Shown: one piece after another, positions 16,627 through 24,270 of the stretch | Layout: each line of letters begins with the position of its first letter | How positions within the stretch are numbered: position 1 is the stretch's first letter | Assembly: GCA_025934375.1 (NCBI GenBank) | Contig: JAICYD010000031.1 | Location: 1-57,421 of the forward strand | Length of the DNA stretch: 57,421 nt | Direction of reading: 5' to 3' | Source of the DNA: Streptosporangiaceae bacterium | GTDB lineage: Bacteria > Actinomycetota > Actinomycetes > Streptosporangiales > Streptosporangiaceae | Notes under the pieces: generated by a model | Told to the model about the DNA's origin: nothing | Database searches by the model: none | The model's input: only the letters and a program-made list of their open reading frames with translations | Translations under genes and position numbers: made by a program

Positions 16627-17112
16627 ATGGCAAGCGCGGGCGCGGATGAGCCGGGGGCCGGGTACGAGCTGCCGCTGCTGCTGTTCGGGGGATTCCGGGC
16701 GATCATCGATGAACTGCACGCCGAGCTCGGCAGGCGCGGCCACCCGGACATGCGCCCCGCGCACGGCTTCGCGATGCAGGCCATCGGGCCGCGGGGCGCG
16801 ACCGCCAGCGAGGTCGGCAGGCGGCTGGGCATCTCCAAGCAGGCGGCCGGCAAGACCATCGAGCGCCTGGAGGCGACCGGCTATGCGACGCGGGCCGGCG
16901 ATGCCGCCGACCGCCGCCGCAAGCTGGTCCGCCTCACCCCTCGCGGGATCGAGGCGCTGACGCTGTCCGCGATGATCTTCGAGGACATCCGCGCCCGGTG
17001 GGCGGCCGCCCTCGGTCGCGGGCGCGTCGATGAGCTGGAGTCCAGCCTGCGGACGATGGTCCCCGACGGGACGTTCCGGCTGGACGTCCCGGGCTGGTTC
17101 GGCGCGTCATAA
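16627..17112 (+). CDS. MarR-family transcriptional regulator
   Basis: About 161 residues. The winged helix-turn-helix lies at about residues 45-115: TASEVGRRLGISKQAAGKTI is the recognition region, and DAADRRRKLVRLTPRG is the typical MarR wing. Flanking helices form the dimerisation domain. The ATG at 16627 is preferred because AGGT lies upstream; an in-frame ATG at 16612 adds five residues. It is divergent from the AhpD-like gene over a perfect 19-bp palindrome, so autorepression is likely. A thiol or electrophile sensor role is inferred from the partner only; no conserved cysteine pair is seen. Confidence 0.9.
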   Translation: MASAGADEPGAGYELPLLLFGGFRAIIDELHAELGRRGHPDMRPAHGFAMQAIGPRGATASEVGRRLGISKQAAGKTIERLEATGYATRAGDAADRRRKLVRLTPRGIEALTLSAMIFEDIRARWAAALGRGRVDELESSLRTMVPDGTFRLDVPGWFGAS

Positions 17113-17138
17113 CGAACGGTGCCCTATTAGGGACAGTC

Positions 17139-17161
17139 GCCCGGCGGGATGCCCGCCGGGC
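17139..17161. terminator. Bidirectional terminator hairpin
   Basis: GCCCGGCGGG (17139-17148) pairs perfectly with CCCGCCGGGC (17152-17161) around a 3-nt loop. It lies between the convergent marR and secreted-protein stops and can serve both. Confidence 0.8.
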
Positions 17162-17187
17162 CACCGCCCCCCTCATGGAGCGGACGG

Positions 17188-19398
17188 TTATGGGGTTACC
17201 GCGTTGACGGAGGTACCCCAGTTGGCGAAGCCGTCCCGGGTACCGCCACAGGTGCCCAGGGTCAGCGTGAAGTCGGCGCCGGTGCAGTTCGGGAACTGGA
17301 TGTACTCGTTAGCGAAGTAGACCTGGCCGGTCTGGGCGTCGAACACCGCGGCGCTGTAGTCGCCCCAGCGCTGGTCGAGCGGGCCGGGGAAGCCCAGGTA
17401 CTCGCCGAAGCCATCCTGCGGGGACTGGCCGAGGTCGGCGACGTGGACCGGGCCCCGGATGCCGCCGGAGCTGGCCGTCAGCCGGGCGAAGGCGGTGCTC
17501 GGGAAGAAGCCCCCGCCGTCGGCGCCCGTCGGGCCGCCATCGCCGGTGAGGGTGAACGCGATGATCGCGCCGCCGTTGTCAGCGGGTCCCATCACGGGCA
17601 TCGTGAGGTCCTCGTGGGCCGGGGAGACGTAGGACTGGCTGGTGAAGGTGAACGTGCCGCGGGAGTCGAAGTCGCGGGTGCCGATCACGAAATAGGCGAC
17701 GCCGAGGTGGGCCTCCGGGGTCGCCTCGCCGCGGAAGGACTGCGTCACCTGGGTCGAGATCGCGCCCCACAGCTGGCCCTGGGCCTGGCCAACCTGGGTG
17801 AAGTTGTCACCGTTGGTGGCGATGGTTCCCTCGGGGCAGCTCGCCGGCGGGGTCTGGCCCGGTGGGGCGGTGCTCAGCCCGGCCGCGCCGCACTCGTCAC
17901 CGAGCGGGATCGGGCCGGCCTTCTGCGGGGCGAACAGGTTGAGATCGGAGTAGGAGTCAGTGCCGGAGAACAGCTGGCCGCCGAAGCGGACGCCATTCGC
18001 CTTGCCGTCGAGGCTGGAAAGTCCGGTCCAGTCGAACGCGGCGAGCCGGTTGTCGCCAGTGCCGCGGAAGTCGAGGGTATCGAGCATGAATCCCGACCCG
18101 CCGTGGCTGTTGTCGAACTGGCCAGCGTCCGGCGGCAGGGCCGGGATGACGGAGAACCAGCAGGTGATGCCAGGCTGCTGCGTCTGGTTGTCGGACGCGC
18201 AGGTGCCGTCGGGGGTGGGTAGCGTTCCCATGTTCTCGATGGCGACGTTGAACCTGGCGTTCGGGCTGCCGTTGGGCAGTGTGACCGGCGCCCCTCGCTC
18301 CATCGCGTTCTTGTCGAAGGCGAATTCCTGGGCGCCGTTGAAGCCACCGCCGCCAATCCCCGGGGTGACCTGCGGGAACTCGTCGTAGAAAAGCAGGAAC
18401 GCATCGCGGCTGACCCCGATCTTGGTGAAGTCATTCAGCAGGAAGGGCGCGCCCGGCTCAGCCTGGTTGTAGTTGGCGTTGAGGTAGTAATCGTTGTACG
18501 GGCCGAACGGGCTGTTGCCCTGCGTGACCGCGATCGCCTCGAAGCAGGTGTTGGCGACGCCGAGGAAGCAGCCGGAGAAGGGGCCGCCGCTGGCCTCGGT
18601 GGTCGCCGAGGCGAACTCGGTGAAGAACCAGTGCCCGCCGTTGCTGTGGTCATACAGGCAGGAGATGTCGCCGCCACTGCTCCAGCCCTTCGCTGTCAGG
18701 CCCATGATGGTATCCAGCGGGATAATCTGCGACTGGCGGTGCAGGCGGCTGTCGAAGACGAGGACCTGGCCGACGTTGTTGGCCTCGACGACCGAGCCGT
18801 TGCCCGCGCACAGCCCCTGGTCGGGCGGTTCGGTGTCCCCGCCGGAGGGGTTGGTGGGGGCGGTGGCGCTGTCGACCGCGTTCATGCCCTTGACGCCCAC
18901 CGCGCCACCGTTGCCGAGGCTGATCGGGGCGCAGCCGGGGCCGAAGGGGGCGCAGCTGACCTCGGGAGTCGCCGGGCTGGGCGCCGAGCTCGCCCCGGCC
19001 GGCGCGGCGCTGGCCCGAGCCCGGGCGGCGGCCGCTCCGGGAAGGGGCCTCGCCGGAGACGGGAGGAGCCGGCCGATTGGCTTGCCGAGCGATCCCAGCA
19101 CGGCCCCGGCGGCGGCGGCGTTGCGCGACGCGGTGGCCGAGCCGGCCGCCGTGCCCGCGCTCAGCGCCAGCGACCTCGTGGACGGGGTGACGAGCGGGCC
19201 GGTGAGCAGCGAGCAGCCGGAGGCACAGCCCGTGGCGGCCGGGCCGGCGAAGGTCGGCTTGACGGTGAAGAGGCTGGTCGAGGTGACCCCTGACCTGCCA
19301 CTGACCGCGGGGGCCGCCGACGCGAGGCCCGGGGTGACGGCCAGGCCGACCGGGAGGGCCAATGATAGGACAGTGATAAGAAGTTTGTAACGCCGCAT
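17188..19398 (-). CDS. Large secreted protein of unknown function
   Basis: 736 residues. The N-terminus is a clear Sec signal peptide: a basic MRRYK, a hydrophobic core and ASAAP cleavage site near residue 28. A Ser/Ala/Gly-rich spacer runs to about residue 150. The folded part carries SGGDTEPPDQGLCAGNGSV, NNVGQVLVFDSRLHRQSQ and DRWGDYSAAVFD-like (QRWGDYSAAVFDAQ) segments with several cysteines. The recurring short strands suggest a beta-propeller-like fold. No catalytic motif is recognised. It is probably exported to the cell surface or medium. The start has only a weak AAGGCGAG upstream. It ends against the bidirectional hairpin at 17139-17161. Confidence 0.82.
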   Translation of the reverse strand: MRRYKLLITVLSLALPVGLAVTPGLASAAPAVSGRSGVTSTSLFTVKPTFAGPAATGCASGCSLLTGPLVTPSTRSLALSAGTAAGSATASRNAAAAGAVLGSLGKPIGRLLPSPARPLPGAAAARARASAAPAGASSAPSPATPEVSCAPFGPGCAPISLGNGGAVGVKGMNAVDSATAPTNPSGGDTEPPDQGLCAGNGSVVEANNVGQVLVFDSRLHRQSQIIPLDTIMGLTAKGWSSGGDISCLYDHSNGGHWFFTEFASATTEASGGPFSGCFLGVANTCFEAIAVTQGNSPFGPYNDYYLNANYNQAEPGAPFLLNDFTKIGVSRDAFLLFYDEFPQVTPGIGGGGFNGAQEFAFDKNAMERGAPVTLPNGSPNARFNVAIENMGTLPTPDGTCASDNQTQQPGITCWFSVIPALPPDAGQFDNSHGGSGFMLDTLDFRGTGDNRLAAFDWTGLSSLDGKANGVRFGGQLFSGTDSYSDLNLFAPQKAGPIPLGDECGAAGLSTAPPGQTPPASCPEGTIATNGDNFTQVGQAQGQLWGAISTQVTQSFRGEATPEAHLGVAYFVIGTRDFDSRGTFTFTSQSYVSPAHEDLTMPVMGPADNGGAIIAFTLTGDGGPTGADGGGFFPSTAFARLTASSGGIRGPVHVADLGQSPQDGFGEYLGFPGPLDQRWGDYSAAVFDAQTGQVYFANEYIQFPNCTGADFTLTLGTCGGTRDGFANWGTSVNAVTP

Positions 19399-19599
19399 GC
19401 GTTGACTCGCCTTCCCCGGGTGAGGGCCGGACGGAAGTCAGCTCCCGGCATCCTGGACGCGGTAGCGGTCCCGGTCACGGGGGTTGGCTCACGTGGCTAC
19501 GACAGAACGAGGCAATCGTGTGCCGGGTAGTTAGCCGAGTCAATCACCTAATCAGAAACTCATACGGAAACGTAATGCGAACCGTAATTGATTTGGCAC

Positions 19600-21111
19600 T
19601 CACGCACCAGATGACTCTCCTGTCACTACCGGGTCGCGGCTGGCTCCCGGTACGGCAGTAGTCCCGGTCACAGTGGTCCCGGCCGCCGTGGTCTCGATGG
19701 CCGCCGCGGTCGCCCGGCGGCGGGAAGCGATCAGCAGCAGGGACGCGAGCCCGGCGGTGGCGGCCAGGCTGCCGATGAGGACGAAGCCATGGCCGAACGT
19801 GGCGAGCGCCCGCGCCCCGCTGGCCGACCCGCTGCCGGCCGGGGTGCCGAGGACGGTGACCAGGACCGCGACGCCCAAGACGATGCCAAGCTGGCGCGCC
19901 ATCGTGACGATGCCGGAACCGGTGGCGAACCGCGCGGGCGGCACCGCCGAGACGGCCGCGCTGACCAGGGTGGGCAGCGTCAGGCCAACCCCGATGCCGG
20001 TCATGAGCATTCCGGGGAGCATGTGGGCGGGGTAGTCCGGGGTCAGCTCCAGGGACAGCCGCCAGAAGGCGCAGCCGCCGGCGTAGACGGCGCAGCCGAG
20101 TGCGGCGACCGGGCCGGGACCGACCCGGCGCGCCAGCGGCCCGGCGCCGACCGACAAGAACGGGACCATGAGCGGGCCCGGCGCGACGGCCAGCCCGGCC
20201 CGCAGCGCGGACCAGCCCCAGACGTCCTGGCACCACAAGGTGACCAGTAGCAGCATCGCGCCGAACGCCGTGCCGAACAGCACGCTGGCGGCGGTCGCGG
20301 TGCCGAACGCCGGCAGTCGCAGCATGTGCAGTTCGATGACGGGCGCGGCGTGCCGGGCCGAGCGGTAGGCGAACACAGCGCCGAGGACCGCCGCGGCGGC
20401 GATCAGGCCGAGCACCCGCGCCGATGACCACCCCCAGTTGTCCGCCTTGACCAGCGCGAGGGCCAGGAGGCCGACCGCCGCGGTGAGGATGACCGCTCCG
20501 GCGATGTCCGGGCGGGGCCCCCCACGCTCGGCCGCCGTGGCACTCGCGCGGGGCAGCGCCCGCAGGCCGGCGACGAGGGTGACCGCCGCCACGGGGACGT
20601 TGATGAGGAACACCCAGCGCCAGTTCGCCTCGACCAGCAGGCCGCCGATGACCGGGCCGAGTGCGGCGGCCACTCCCCCGATGGCCGTCCAGCCGCGGAT
20701 CGCGGCGGCTCGCCTGGCCGGCGGGGCGACCGACAGCAGCAGGCCGAGGGAGGCGGGCATGAGCAGCGCGCCGCCCGCCGCCTGGATGGCCCGTGCGGCG
20801 ACGAGCATCCAGACGCCGGTGGCGAGGGCGCACGCGGCGGAGGCGAGCGCGAAGACGACCACGCCGGCCAGGAACGCCGTTCGGCGGCCGATCCGGTCGG
20901 CCGCCCGGCCGGCCGGGACCAGCAGTGCCGCGAAGATGATGGCGTAGGCGTTCAGCACCCAGGACAGGTCACCTAGGCCCGCCCCGTGGAAGGCGCGCCC
21001 GATGGACGGCAGCGCGACGTTGCATACGAACAGGTCGAGGTTCACCATCGCGATGCCCGCGGCCACGACGGCGAAGGTCGGGGCGAGGCGGGCTTGGCGG
21101 TCCACGGCCAC
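19600..21111 (-). CDS. MFS drug exporter, DHA2 (EmrB/QacA) type
   Basis: 503 residues with about 14 hydrophobic segments. N-terminal VNLDLFVCNVALPSIGRAF and WVLNAYAIIFAALLVPAGR, then the MFS motif A (GRAADRIGRR) and motif C region (GPVIGGLLVEANWRWVFLIN), are those of DHA2 proton-coupled multidrug efflux pumps. The C-terminal 40 residues are Thr/Ala/Gly-rich. The GTG at 21111 has GGAG 6 nt upstream. It is divergent from an HxlR regulator with a perfect palindrome between the two, so it is probably induced by the regulator's ligand. The substrate is unknown. Confidence 0.92.
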   Translation of the reverse strand: MAVDRQARLAPTFAVVAAGIAMVNLDLFVCNVALPSIGRAFHGAGLGDLSWVLNAYAIIFAALLVPAGRAADRIGRRTAFLAGVVVFALASAACALATGVWMLVAARAIQAAGGALLMPASLGLLLSVAPPARRAAAIRGWTAIGGVAAALGPVIGGLLVEANWRWVFLINVPVAAVTLVAGLRALPRASATAAERGGPRPDIAGAVILTAAVGLLALALVKADNWGWSSARVLGLIAAAAVLGAVFAYRSARHAAPVIELHMLRLPAFGTATAASVLFGTAFGAMLLLVTLWCQDVWGWSALRAGLAVAPGPLMVPFLSVGAGPLARRVGPGPVAALGCAVYAGGCAFWRLSLELTPDYPAHMLPGMLMTGIGVGLTLPTLVSAAVSAVPPARFATGSGIVTMARQLGIVLGVAVLVTVLGTPAGSGSASGARALATFGHGFVLIGSLAATAGLASLLLIASRRRATAAAIETTAAGTTVTGTTAVPGASRDPVVTGESSGA

Positions 21112-21140
21112 GGGCGCTCCAGGCGGTCAGGCGGAGATTC

Positions 21141-21159
21141 GTTGGTTTGAAAAACCAAC
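21141..21159. promoter_or_regulatory. Palindromic operator between MFS and hxlR-like genes
   Basis: GTTGGTTT-GAA-AAACCAAC is a perfect 8-3-8 palindrome. A direct repeat AACTGACAT occurs beside it (ending near 21166) and again near 21192-21200, just before the HxlR start. This is a likely HxlR site over the divergent promoters. Confidence 0.78.
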
Positions 21160-21211
21160 TGACATCCTAGCCGCATACGGTTTGACTTCGCAACTGACAT
21201 ATGCTGGGAGC

Positions 21212-21769
21212 ATGAGCGAGCGCAGGGCCGCTGAGAGCGCCGCGGAGCGAGCGCAAGGGGGCCGCATGGGCGAAGAGCAGGTTACGCAGGAGGCCGGCCA
21301 GGGCGGCGCCCGCGGCCGCCCGTGCTCGGTGGCGGCGGCGCTGGGCCTGGTCGGCGAGAAGTGGTCGCTGCTGGCCATCCGCGAGATCAGCTTCGGCAAC
21401 CGGCGCTTCGACGTGATCGCGCGCAACACCGGTGCCCCCCGCGACCGGCTGGCCGCGCGACTGCGCGCGCTGGAGGCGGCCGGCGTGGTCGTCCGCCGGC
21501 GCTACAGCGACCACCCGCCGCGCTATGAGTACGAGCTCACCGAGGCCGGCCGCGAGCTGCGGCCGGTGCTGACCGCGCTGCGCGCCTGGGGCGACAAGTG
21601 GGCCGTGGACACGCCGCCGGCAGCGTTCACCCACTCGTGCGGGCACGACCTGGACGCGGCCATGGTGTGCCGGCACTGCGGCGGCGAGGTCGGCTTCGAC
21701 GACCTTAAGCTGCGGGTCCTGGCCCCCGGCTGGACCCGCGAGGGCCCGGCCCTGGCTCAGGGCACCTAG
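21212..21769 (+). CDS. HxlR-family transcriptional regulator
   Basis: 185 residues. After a 35-residue hydrophilic lead, the HxlR winged helix begins with CSVAAALGLVGEKWSLLAIR, followed by GNRRFDVIARNTGAPRDRLAARL and the wing YSDHPPRYEYELTEAG. The C-terminus has a CxxC-like zinc-ribbon candidate: C near HSCGHDL and MVCRHCGGEVGFDD. The ATG at 21212 has GGGAG 3-5 nt upstream; an ATG further in (MGEEQ) is an alternative. It is divergent from the DHA2 exporter, which is the obvious target. Effector unknown. Confidence 0.9.
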   Translation: MSERRAAESAAERAQGGRMGEEQVTQEAGQGGARGRPCSVAAALGLVGEKWSLLAIREISFGNRRFDVIARNTGAPRDRLAARLRALEAAGVVVRRRYSDHPPRYEYELTEAGRELRPVLTALRAWGDKWAVDTPPAAFTHSCGHDLDAAMVCRHCGGEVGFDDLKLRVLAPGWTREGPALAQGT

Positions 21770-21790
21770 GCCCGGTACCTGGCTGCCGCG

Positions 21791-22420
21791 TCACGGCCGG
21801 GTGGGCGGCGCGCCGAGGATCTGGGCGATGACGCCGAGCAGGAAGGCCTGCAGGCCGGTGTAGTCGTCGAAGCCGCCGCCACGGATCGCGGCCTGCACGT
21901 CGAGCGCGTCGATGAGGCTGTAGATGCGCACGGCGGCCTGCTCGGGTCCGCAGACGGGCCGCGCCAGCCCGCGGTCGGTCGCGGCCTTGATGAGCGCCGA
22001 CATGCGGCGCACGTCCTCGTTCATCTGGACGACGACCTCCGCGCGCAGCGCCGGGCGGTACCTGCTCGCCTGCCAGGCGTCCAGCCACAGCAGGATCACC
22101 GGGTCCCGCTCGGGGTCTATGTACTCGAAGATGGCGTAGCCCAGCTCCCCGAGCGGGTCCGCGGCCGATTGCGCCGCGGCGGCGAATATCTCGTCCCGCT
22201 CGGCCGCGGCCGCGTGCCCGAAGGCGGCGGCCACCAGCTCGTCGGCGGTGAAATAATGGCTGATCAAGCCGGGGAACACGCCGATCGCGGCGGCGACCGC
22301 CTTGGCGGTCACCTTCTCCAGCCCATCGCGGACCGCGATGGCCGCCGCTGCCTCGGTCATCTCCGCGCGGCGGGTGCCGGGTGCCTTGCGCCGCCCGTTC
22401 GGCTGGGTTCTTGACGTCAC
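21791..22420 (-). CDS. TetR-family transcriptional regulator
   Basis: About 209 residues. The helix-turn-helix is TEAAAAIAVRDGLEKVTAKA followed by AAAIGVFPGLISHYF (about residues 20-65), typical of TetR/BetI-like proteins. The C-terminal ligand/dimer domain contains DPLGELGYAIFEYIDPERDP and WLDAWQASRYRP. The GTG at 22420 is chosen because upstream sequence carries an operator-like region instead of protein signal; Shine-Dalgarno is weak. Two similar palindromes stand right upstream, so autorepression is likely. There is no obvious partner gene beside it; the target may be elsewhere. Confidence 0.85.
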   Translation of the reverse strand: MTSRTQPNGRRKAPGTRRAEMTEAAAAIAVRDGLEKVTAKAVAAAIGVFPGLISHYFTADELVAAAFGHAAAAERDEIFAAAAQSAADPLGELGYAIFEYIDPERDPVILLWLDAWQASRYRPALRAEVVVQMNEDVRRMSALIKAATDRGLARPVCGPEQAAVRIYSLIDALDVQAAIRGGGFDDYTGLQAFLLGVIAQILGAPPTRP

Positions 22421-22431
22421 CCGAGCAATGT

Positions 22432-22474
22432 TATTGGGCGTTGAACCAATACAGCTTGTTGGGTCGTACGCCAA
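22432..22474. promoter_or_regulatory. Tandem TetR-type operators
   Basis: TATTGG-n8-CCAATA (22432-22451) is a perfect 6-8-6 palindrome. A second site TTGG-n8-CCAA (22459-22474) has the same spacer length, 25 bp further on. Both lie immediately upstream of the TetR start. Confidence 0.65.
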
Positions 22475-22623
22475 TAAAAGACCGTAGGGGCGTCCGGCAT
22501 CCGGACGGGGGACATCATGGCAAATCAGGCAGCGCGTCATCAGAGCGCTGCGCCCCGGTGCGCACCGCCGATGCCCACAGCCATGACGGCGGTGATCGAG
22601 GCTGGTTCTACCGCCCTGGCCGC

Positions 22624-22998
22624 TCAGGGCTTGCGGGCCAAGGCGCCGTAGAGGGGCAGCGGGCCCGGCCCGGCGGCGGCCGCGTCCGGCCGCCACTGGT
22701 CGACGGGGACGATGCCCGGGTCCACGAGGTCGAGGCCGTCGAGGAGGCTCGCCACCATGCCAGTGCCGACGTCGAGGAACTGCCGGATTCCCGCCTCGGC
22801 GGCCAGGAATCGAACCAGCCGCCGCTGGAATTCGCGGGCCGCGGGGCCAAGGGCGCTCATGACCGGGGCGATCGCGATCAACTGGCGGGCGGCCTTCCGG
22901 TCAACCTCGAAGTTATCCCGGCCGCCGACCAGGTAATTCCAGGCCCGGGCGACGTTGGGCACGGTGTTATCCACCTGAGCGGCCATGCGGCGGCGCAC
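22624..22998 (-). pseudogene. Internally deleted SAV2177-type methyltransferase
   Basis: A 124-residue frame that joins the N-terminal third and the C-terminal tail of this methyltransferase family. Residues 1-80 (TVPNVARAWNYLVGGRDNFE ... RQFLDVGTGM) match the gene at 23166-24038 almost residue for residue. The text then jumps to LLDGLDLVDPGIVPVDQWRP and ends PLYGALARKP, matching that gene's C-terminus. Roughly 140 codons are missing, including SAM motif II and the rest of the catalytic core. The reading frame is kept, and the GTG at 22998 retains GGAG 6 nt upstream, so a short protein could still be made. It is unlikely to be a working methyltransferase. Confidence 0.85.
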
Positions 22999-23165
22999 GT
23001 CGTGCTCCGATCACTCGTCAACCACACGGGACCCGGCCTCCCCATAGATCGCTATTTAATCGAGCCCTATTTATGAGTTACGGCCTAACCATTACGCGCA
23101 CATGCGCAATGCGCCGACAGCGCAATGCAGCATATCGCTTGTTTACATACTCCAAGCGAGCTTCG

Positions 23166-24038
23166 CTAGGCCTTGCGGGCCACAAACCCGTATAGCGGCA
23201 TGACCTCCGCCGGCGCACTACCTTCCGGGCGGGCACTGCCTTCCGGGCGGGCACTGCCTTCCCGTCGGGAATTGCCTTCCGGACGCCATGAGGTCACCGG
23301 GACCACCCCGGGCTCCACTAGGTCCAGCCCTTCCGCCCATCCGCTCACCTCGGCGCGGGACCGCAGCGCGACCGGCGTGCCCGCCACCGCGTTCCACCGC
23401 CGGGCGGCGCCCGCCAGCGAGGCGTCCATGTCGCTGGCCGGGTGCAGGACCGCCAGGTAACTCCCGGGCGCGATCGCCGCCCGCAGCGTCGCCAGGATCT
23501 CCCCGACCAGGTCGCTGTCCGCGATGAAGTTGAGGACGTCGATGAGCACCACCGCGACGGGCTGGCCGAAGTCGAGGGTCGCCCGCGCCTGCTCGATGAT
23601 CGCGGCCGGGTCGGCCGCGTCCGCCTCCACGTAGCTGGTGACGCCCTCGACCGCGGAAGTCAGCAGCGCCCGCGCGTGCGCCAAGACGACCGGATCGTTG
23701 TCCACGTAGACGATCCGCGACTCCGGTGCCGCCTCCTGGGCGACCTCATGCGTGTTGCCGGCGGTGGGCAGCCCGGTGCCGATGTCCAGGAACTGCCGGA
23801 TTCCCGCCTCGAGCGCGAGGAAGCGGATCGCCCGGCGGTGGAACCCTCGCGCGGCCGGGGCAACCTGGCCCATGACCGGCGCCGCCGCGACCAGTTGCCG
23901 CGCCGCCTTCCGGTCGGCCTCGAAGTTATCCCGGCCACCGACCAGGTAGTTCCAGACCCGGGCCACGTTGGGTGCCGTGGCGTCGATCTGGGCCACCTTG
24001 ACCGGGCGAGACATCTTCTTGAGCCACTCGTCCGCCAC
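23166..24038 (-). CDS. SAV2177/DUF574-family SAM-dependent methyltransferase-like protein
   Basis: 290 residues, full-length. The N-terminal signature is ATAPNVARVWNYLVGGRDNF, then motif I RQFLDIGTGLPTAGNTHEV (about residue 80) and VYVDNDPVVLAHARALL. The core continues through VAVVLIDVLNFI, and the C-terminal stretch is EGLDLVEPGVVPVTSWRPEG. Near the end four diverged 18-bp repeats insert RPEGSA-type hexapeptides before the conserved PLYGFVARK. The substrate is unknown. The start is uncertain: GTG 24038 or the ATG eight codons in (MSRPVK). It is a close relative of the deleted copy beside it, so the two arose by tandem duplication. Confidence 0.88.
   Translation of the reverse strand: MADEWLKKMSRPVKVAQIDATAPNVARVWNYLVGGRDNFEADRKAARQLVAAAPVMGQVAPAARGFHRRAIRFLALEAGIRQFLDIGTGLPTAGNTHEVAQEAAPESRIVYVDNDPVVLAHARALLTSAVEGVTSYVEADAADPAAIIEQARATLDFGQPVAVVLIDVLNFIADSDLVGEILATLRAAIAPGSYLAVLHPASDMDASLAGAARRWNAVAGTPVALRSRAEVSGWAEGLDLVEPGVVPVTSWRPEGNSRREGSARPEGSARPEGSAPAEVMPLYGFVARKA
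23215..23286 (-). repeat. 18-bp tandem array in the methyltransferase tail
   Basis: Four 18-bp units based on GCACTGCCTTCCGGGCGG (plus-strand reading), the last two diverged. They encode RPEGSA repeats on the minus strand. The CTTCCGGG and GCACTG blocks recur in arrays at 27676 and 28906. Confidence 0.92.
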
Positions 24039-24208
24039 CGCTGGTCAGCCCCGCTGCACTAGTGCCGTCATGGAGGTCGCGCAGCGCCACGCCGCCATAG
24101 CGGCCTGGCGTATCTCGATTCTTATCACGGAACGACACCAGGAAAGCGCATTCCGCATCGGTAGTGGTAGGTACGTCTCCCTCGTCCTACCTAACGCGAC
24201 GTAGGTAA

Positions 24209-24252
24209 GCCCCCGGCGACCACGAGGCGACGCGCCGGCGGTCGCCGGGGGC
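24209..24252 (-). terminator. Terminator after the fad operon
   Basis: GCCCCCGGCGACC (24209-24221) pairs perfectly over 13 bp with GGTCGCCGGGGGC (24240-24252), enclosing an 18-nt loop. It lies 19 bases downstream of the FadB-like stop in the direction of transcription. Confidence 0.78.
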
Positions 24253-24270
24253 TCGCTGACTAGGCGGTGA

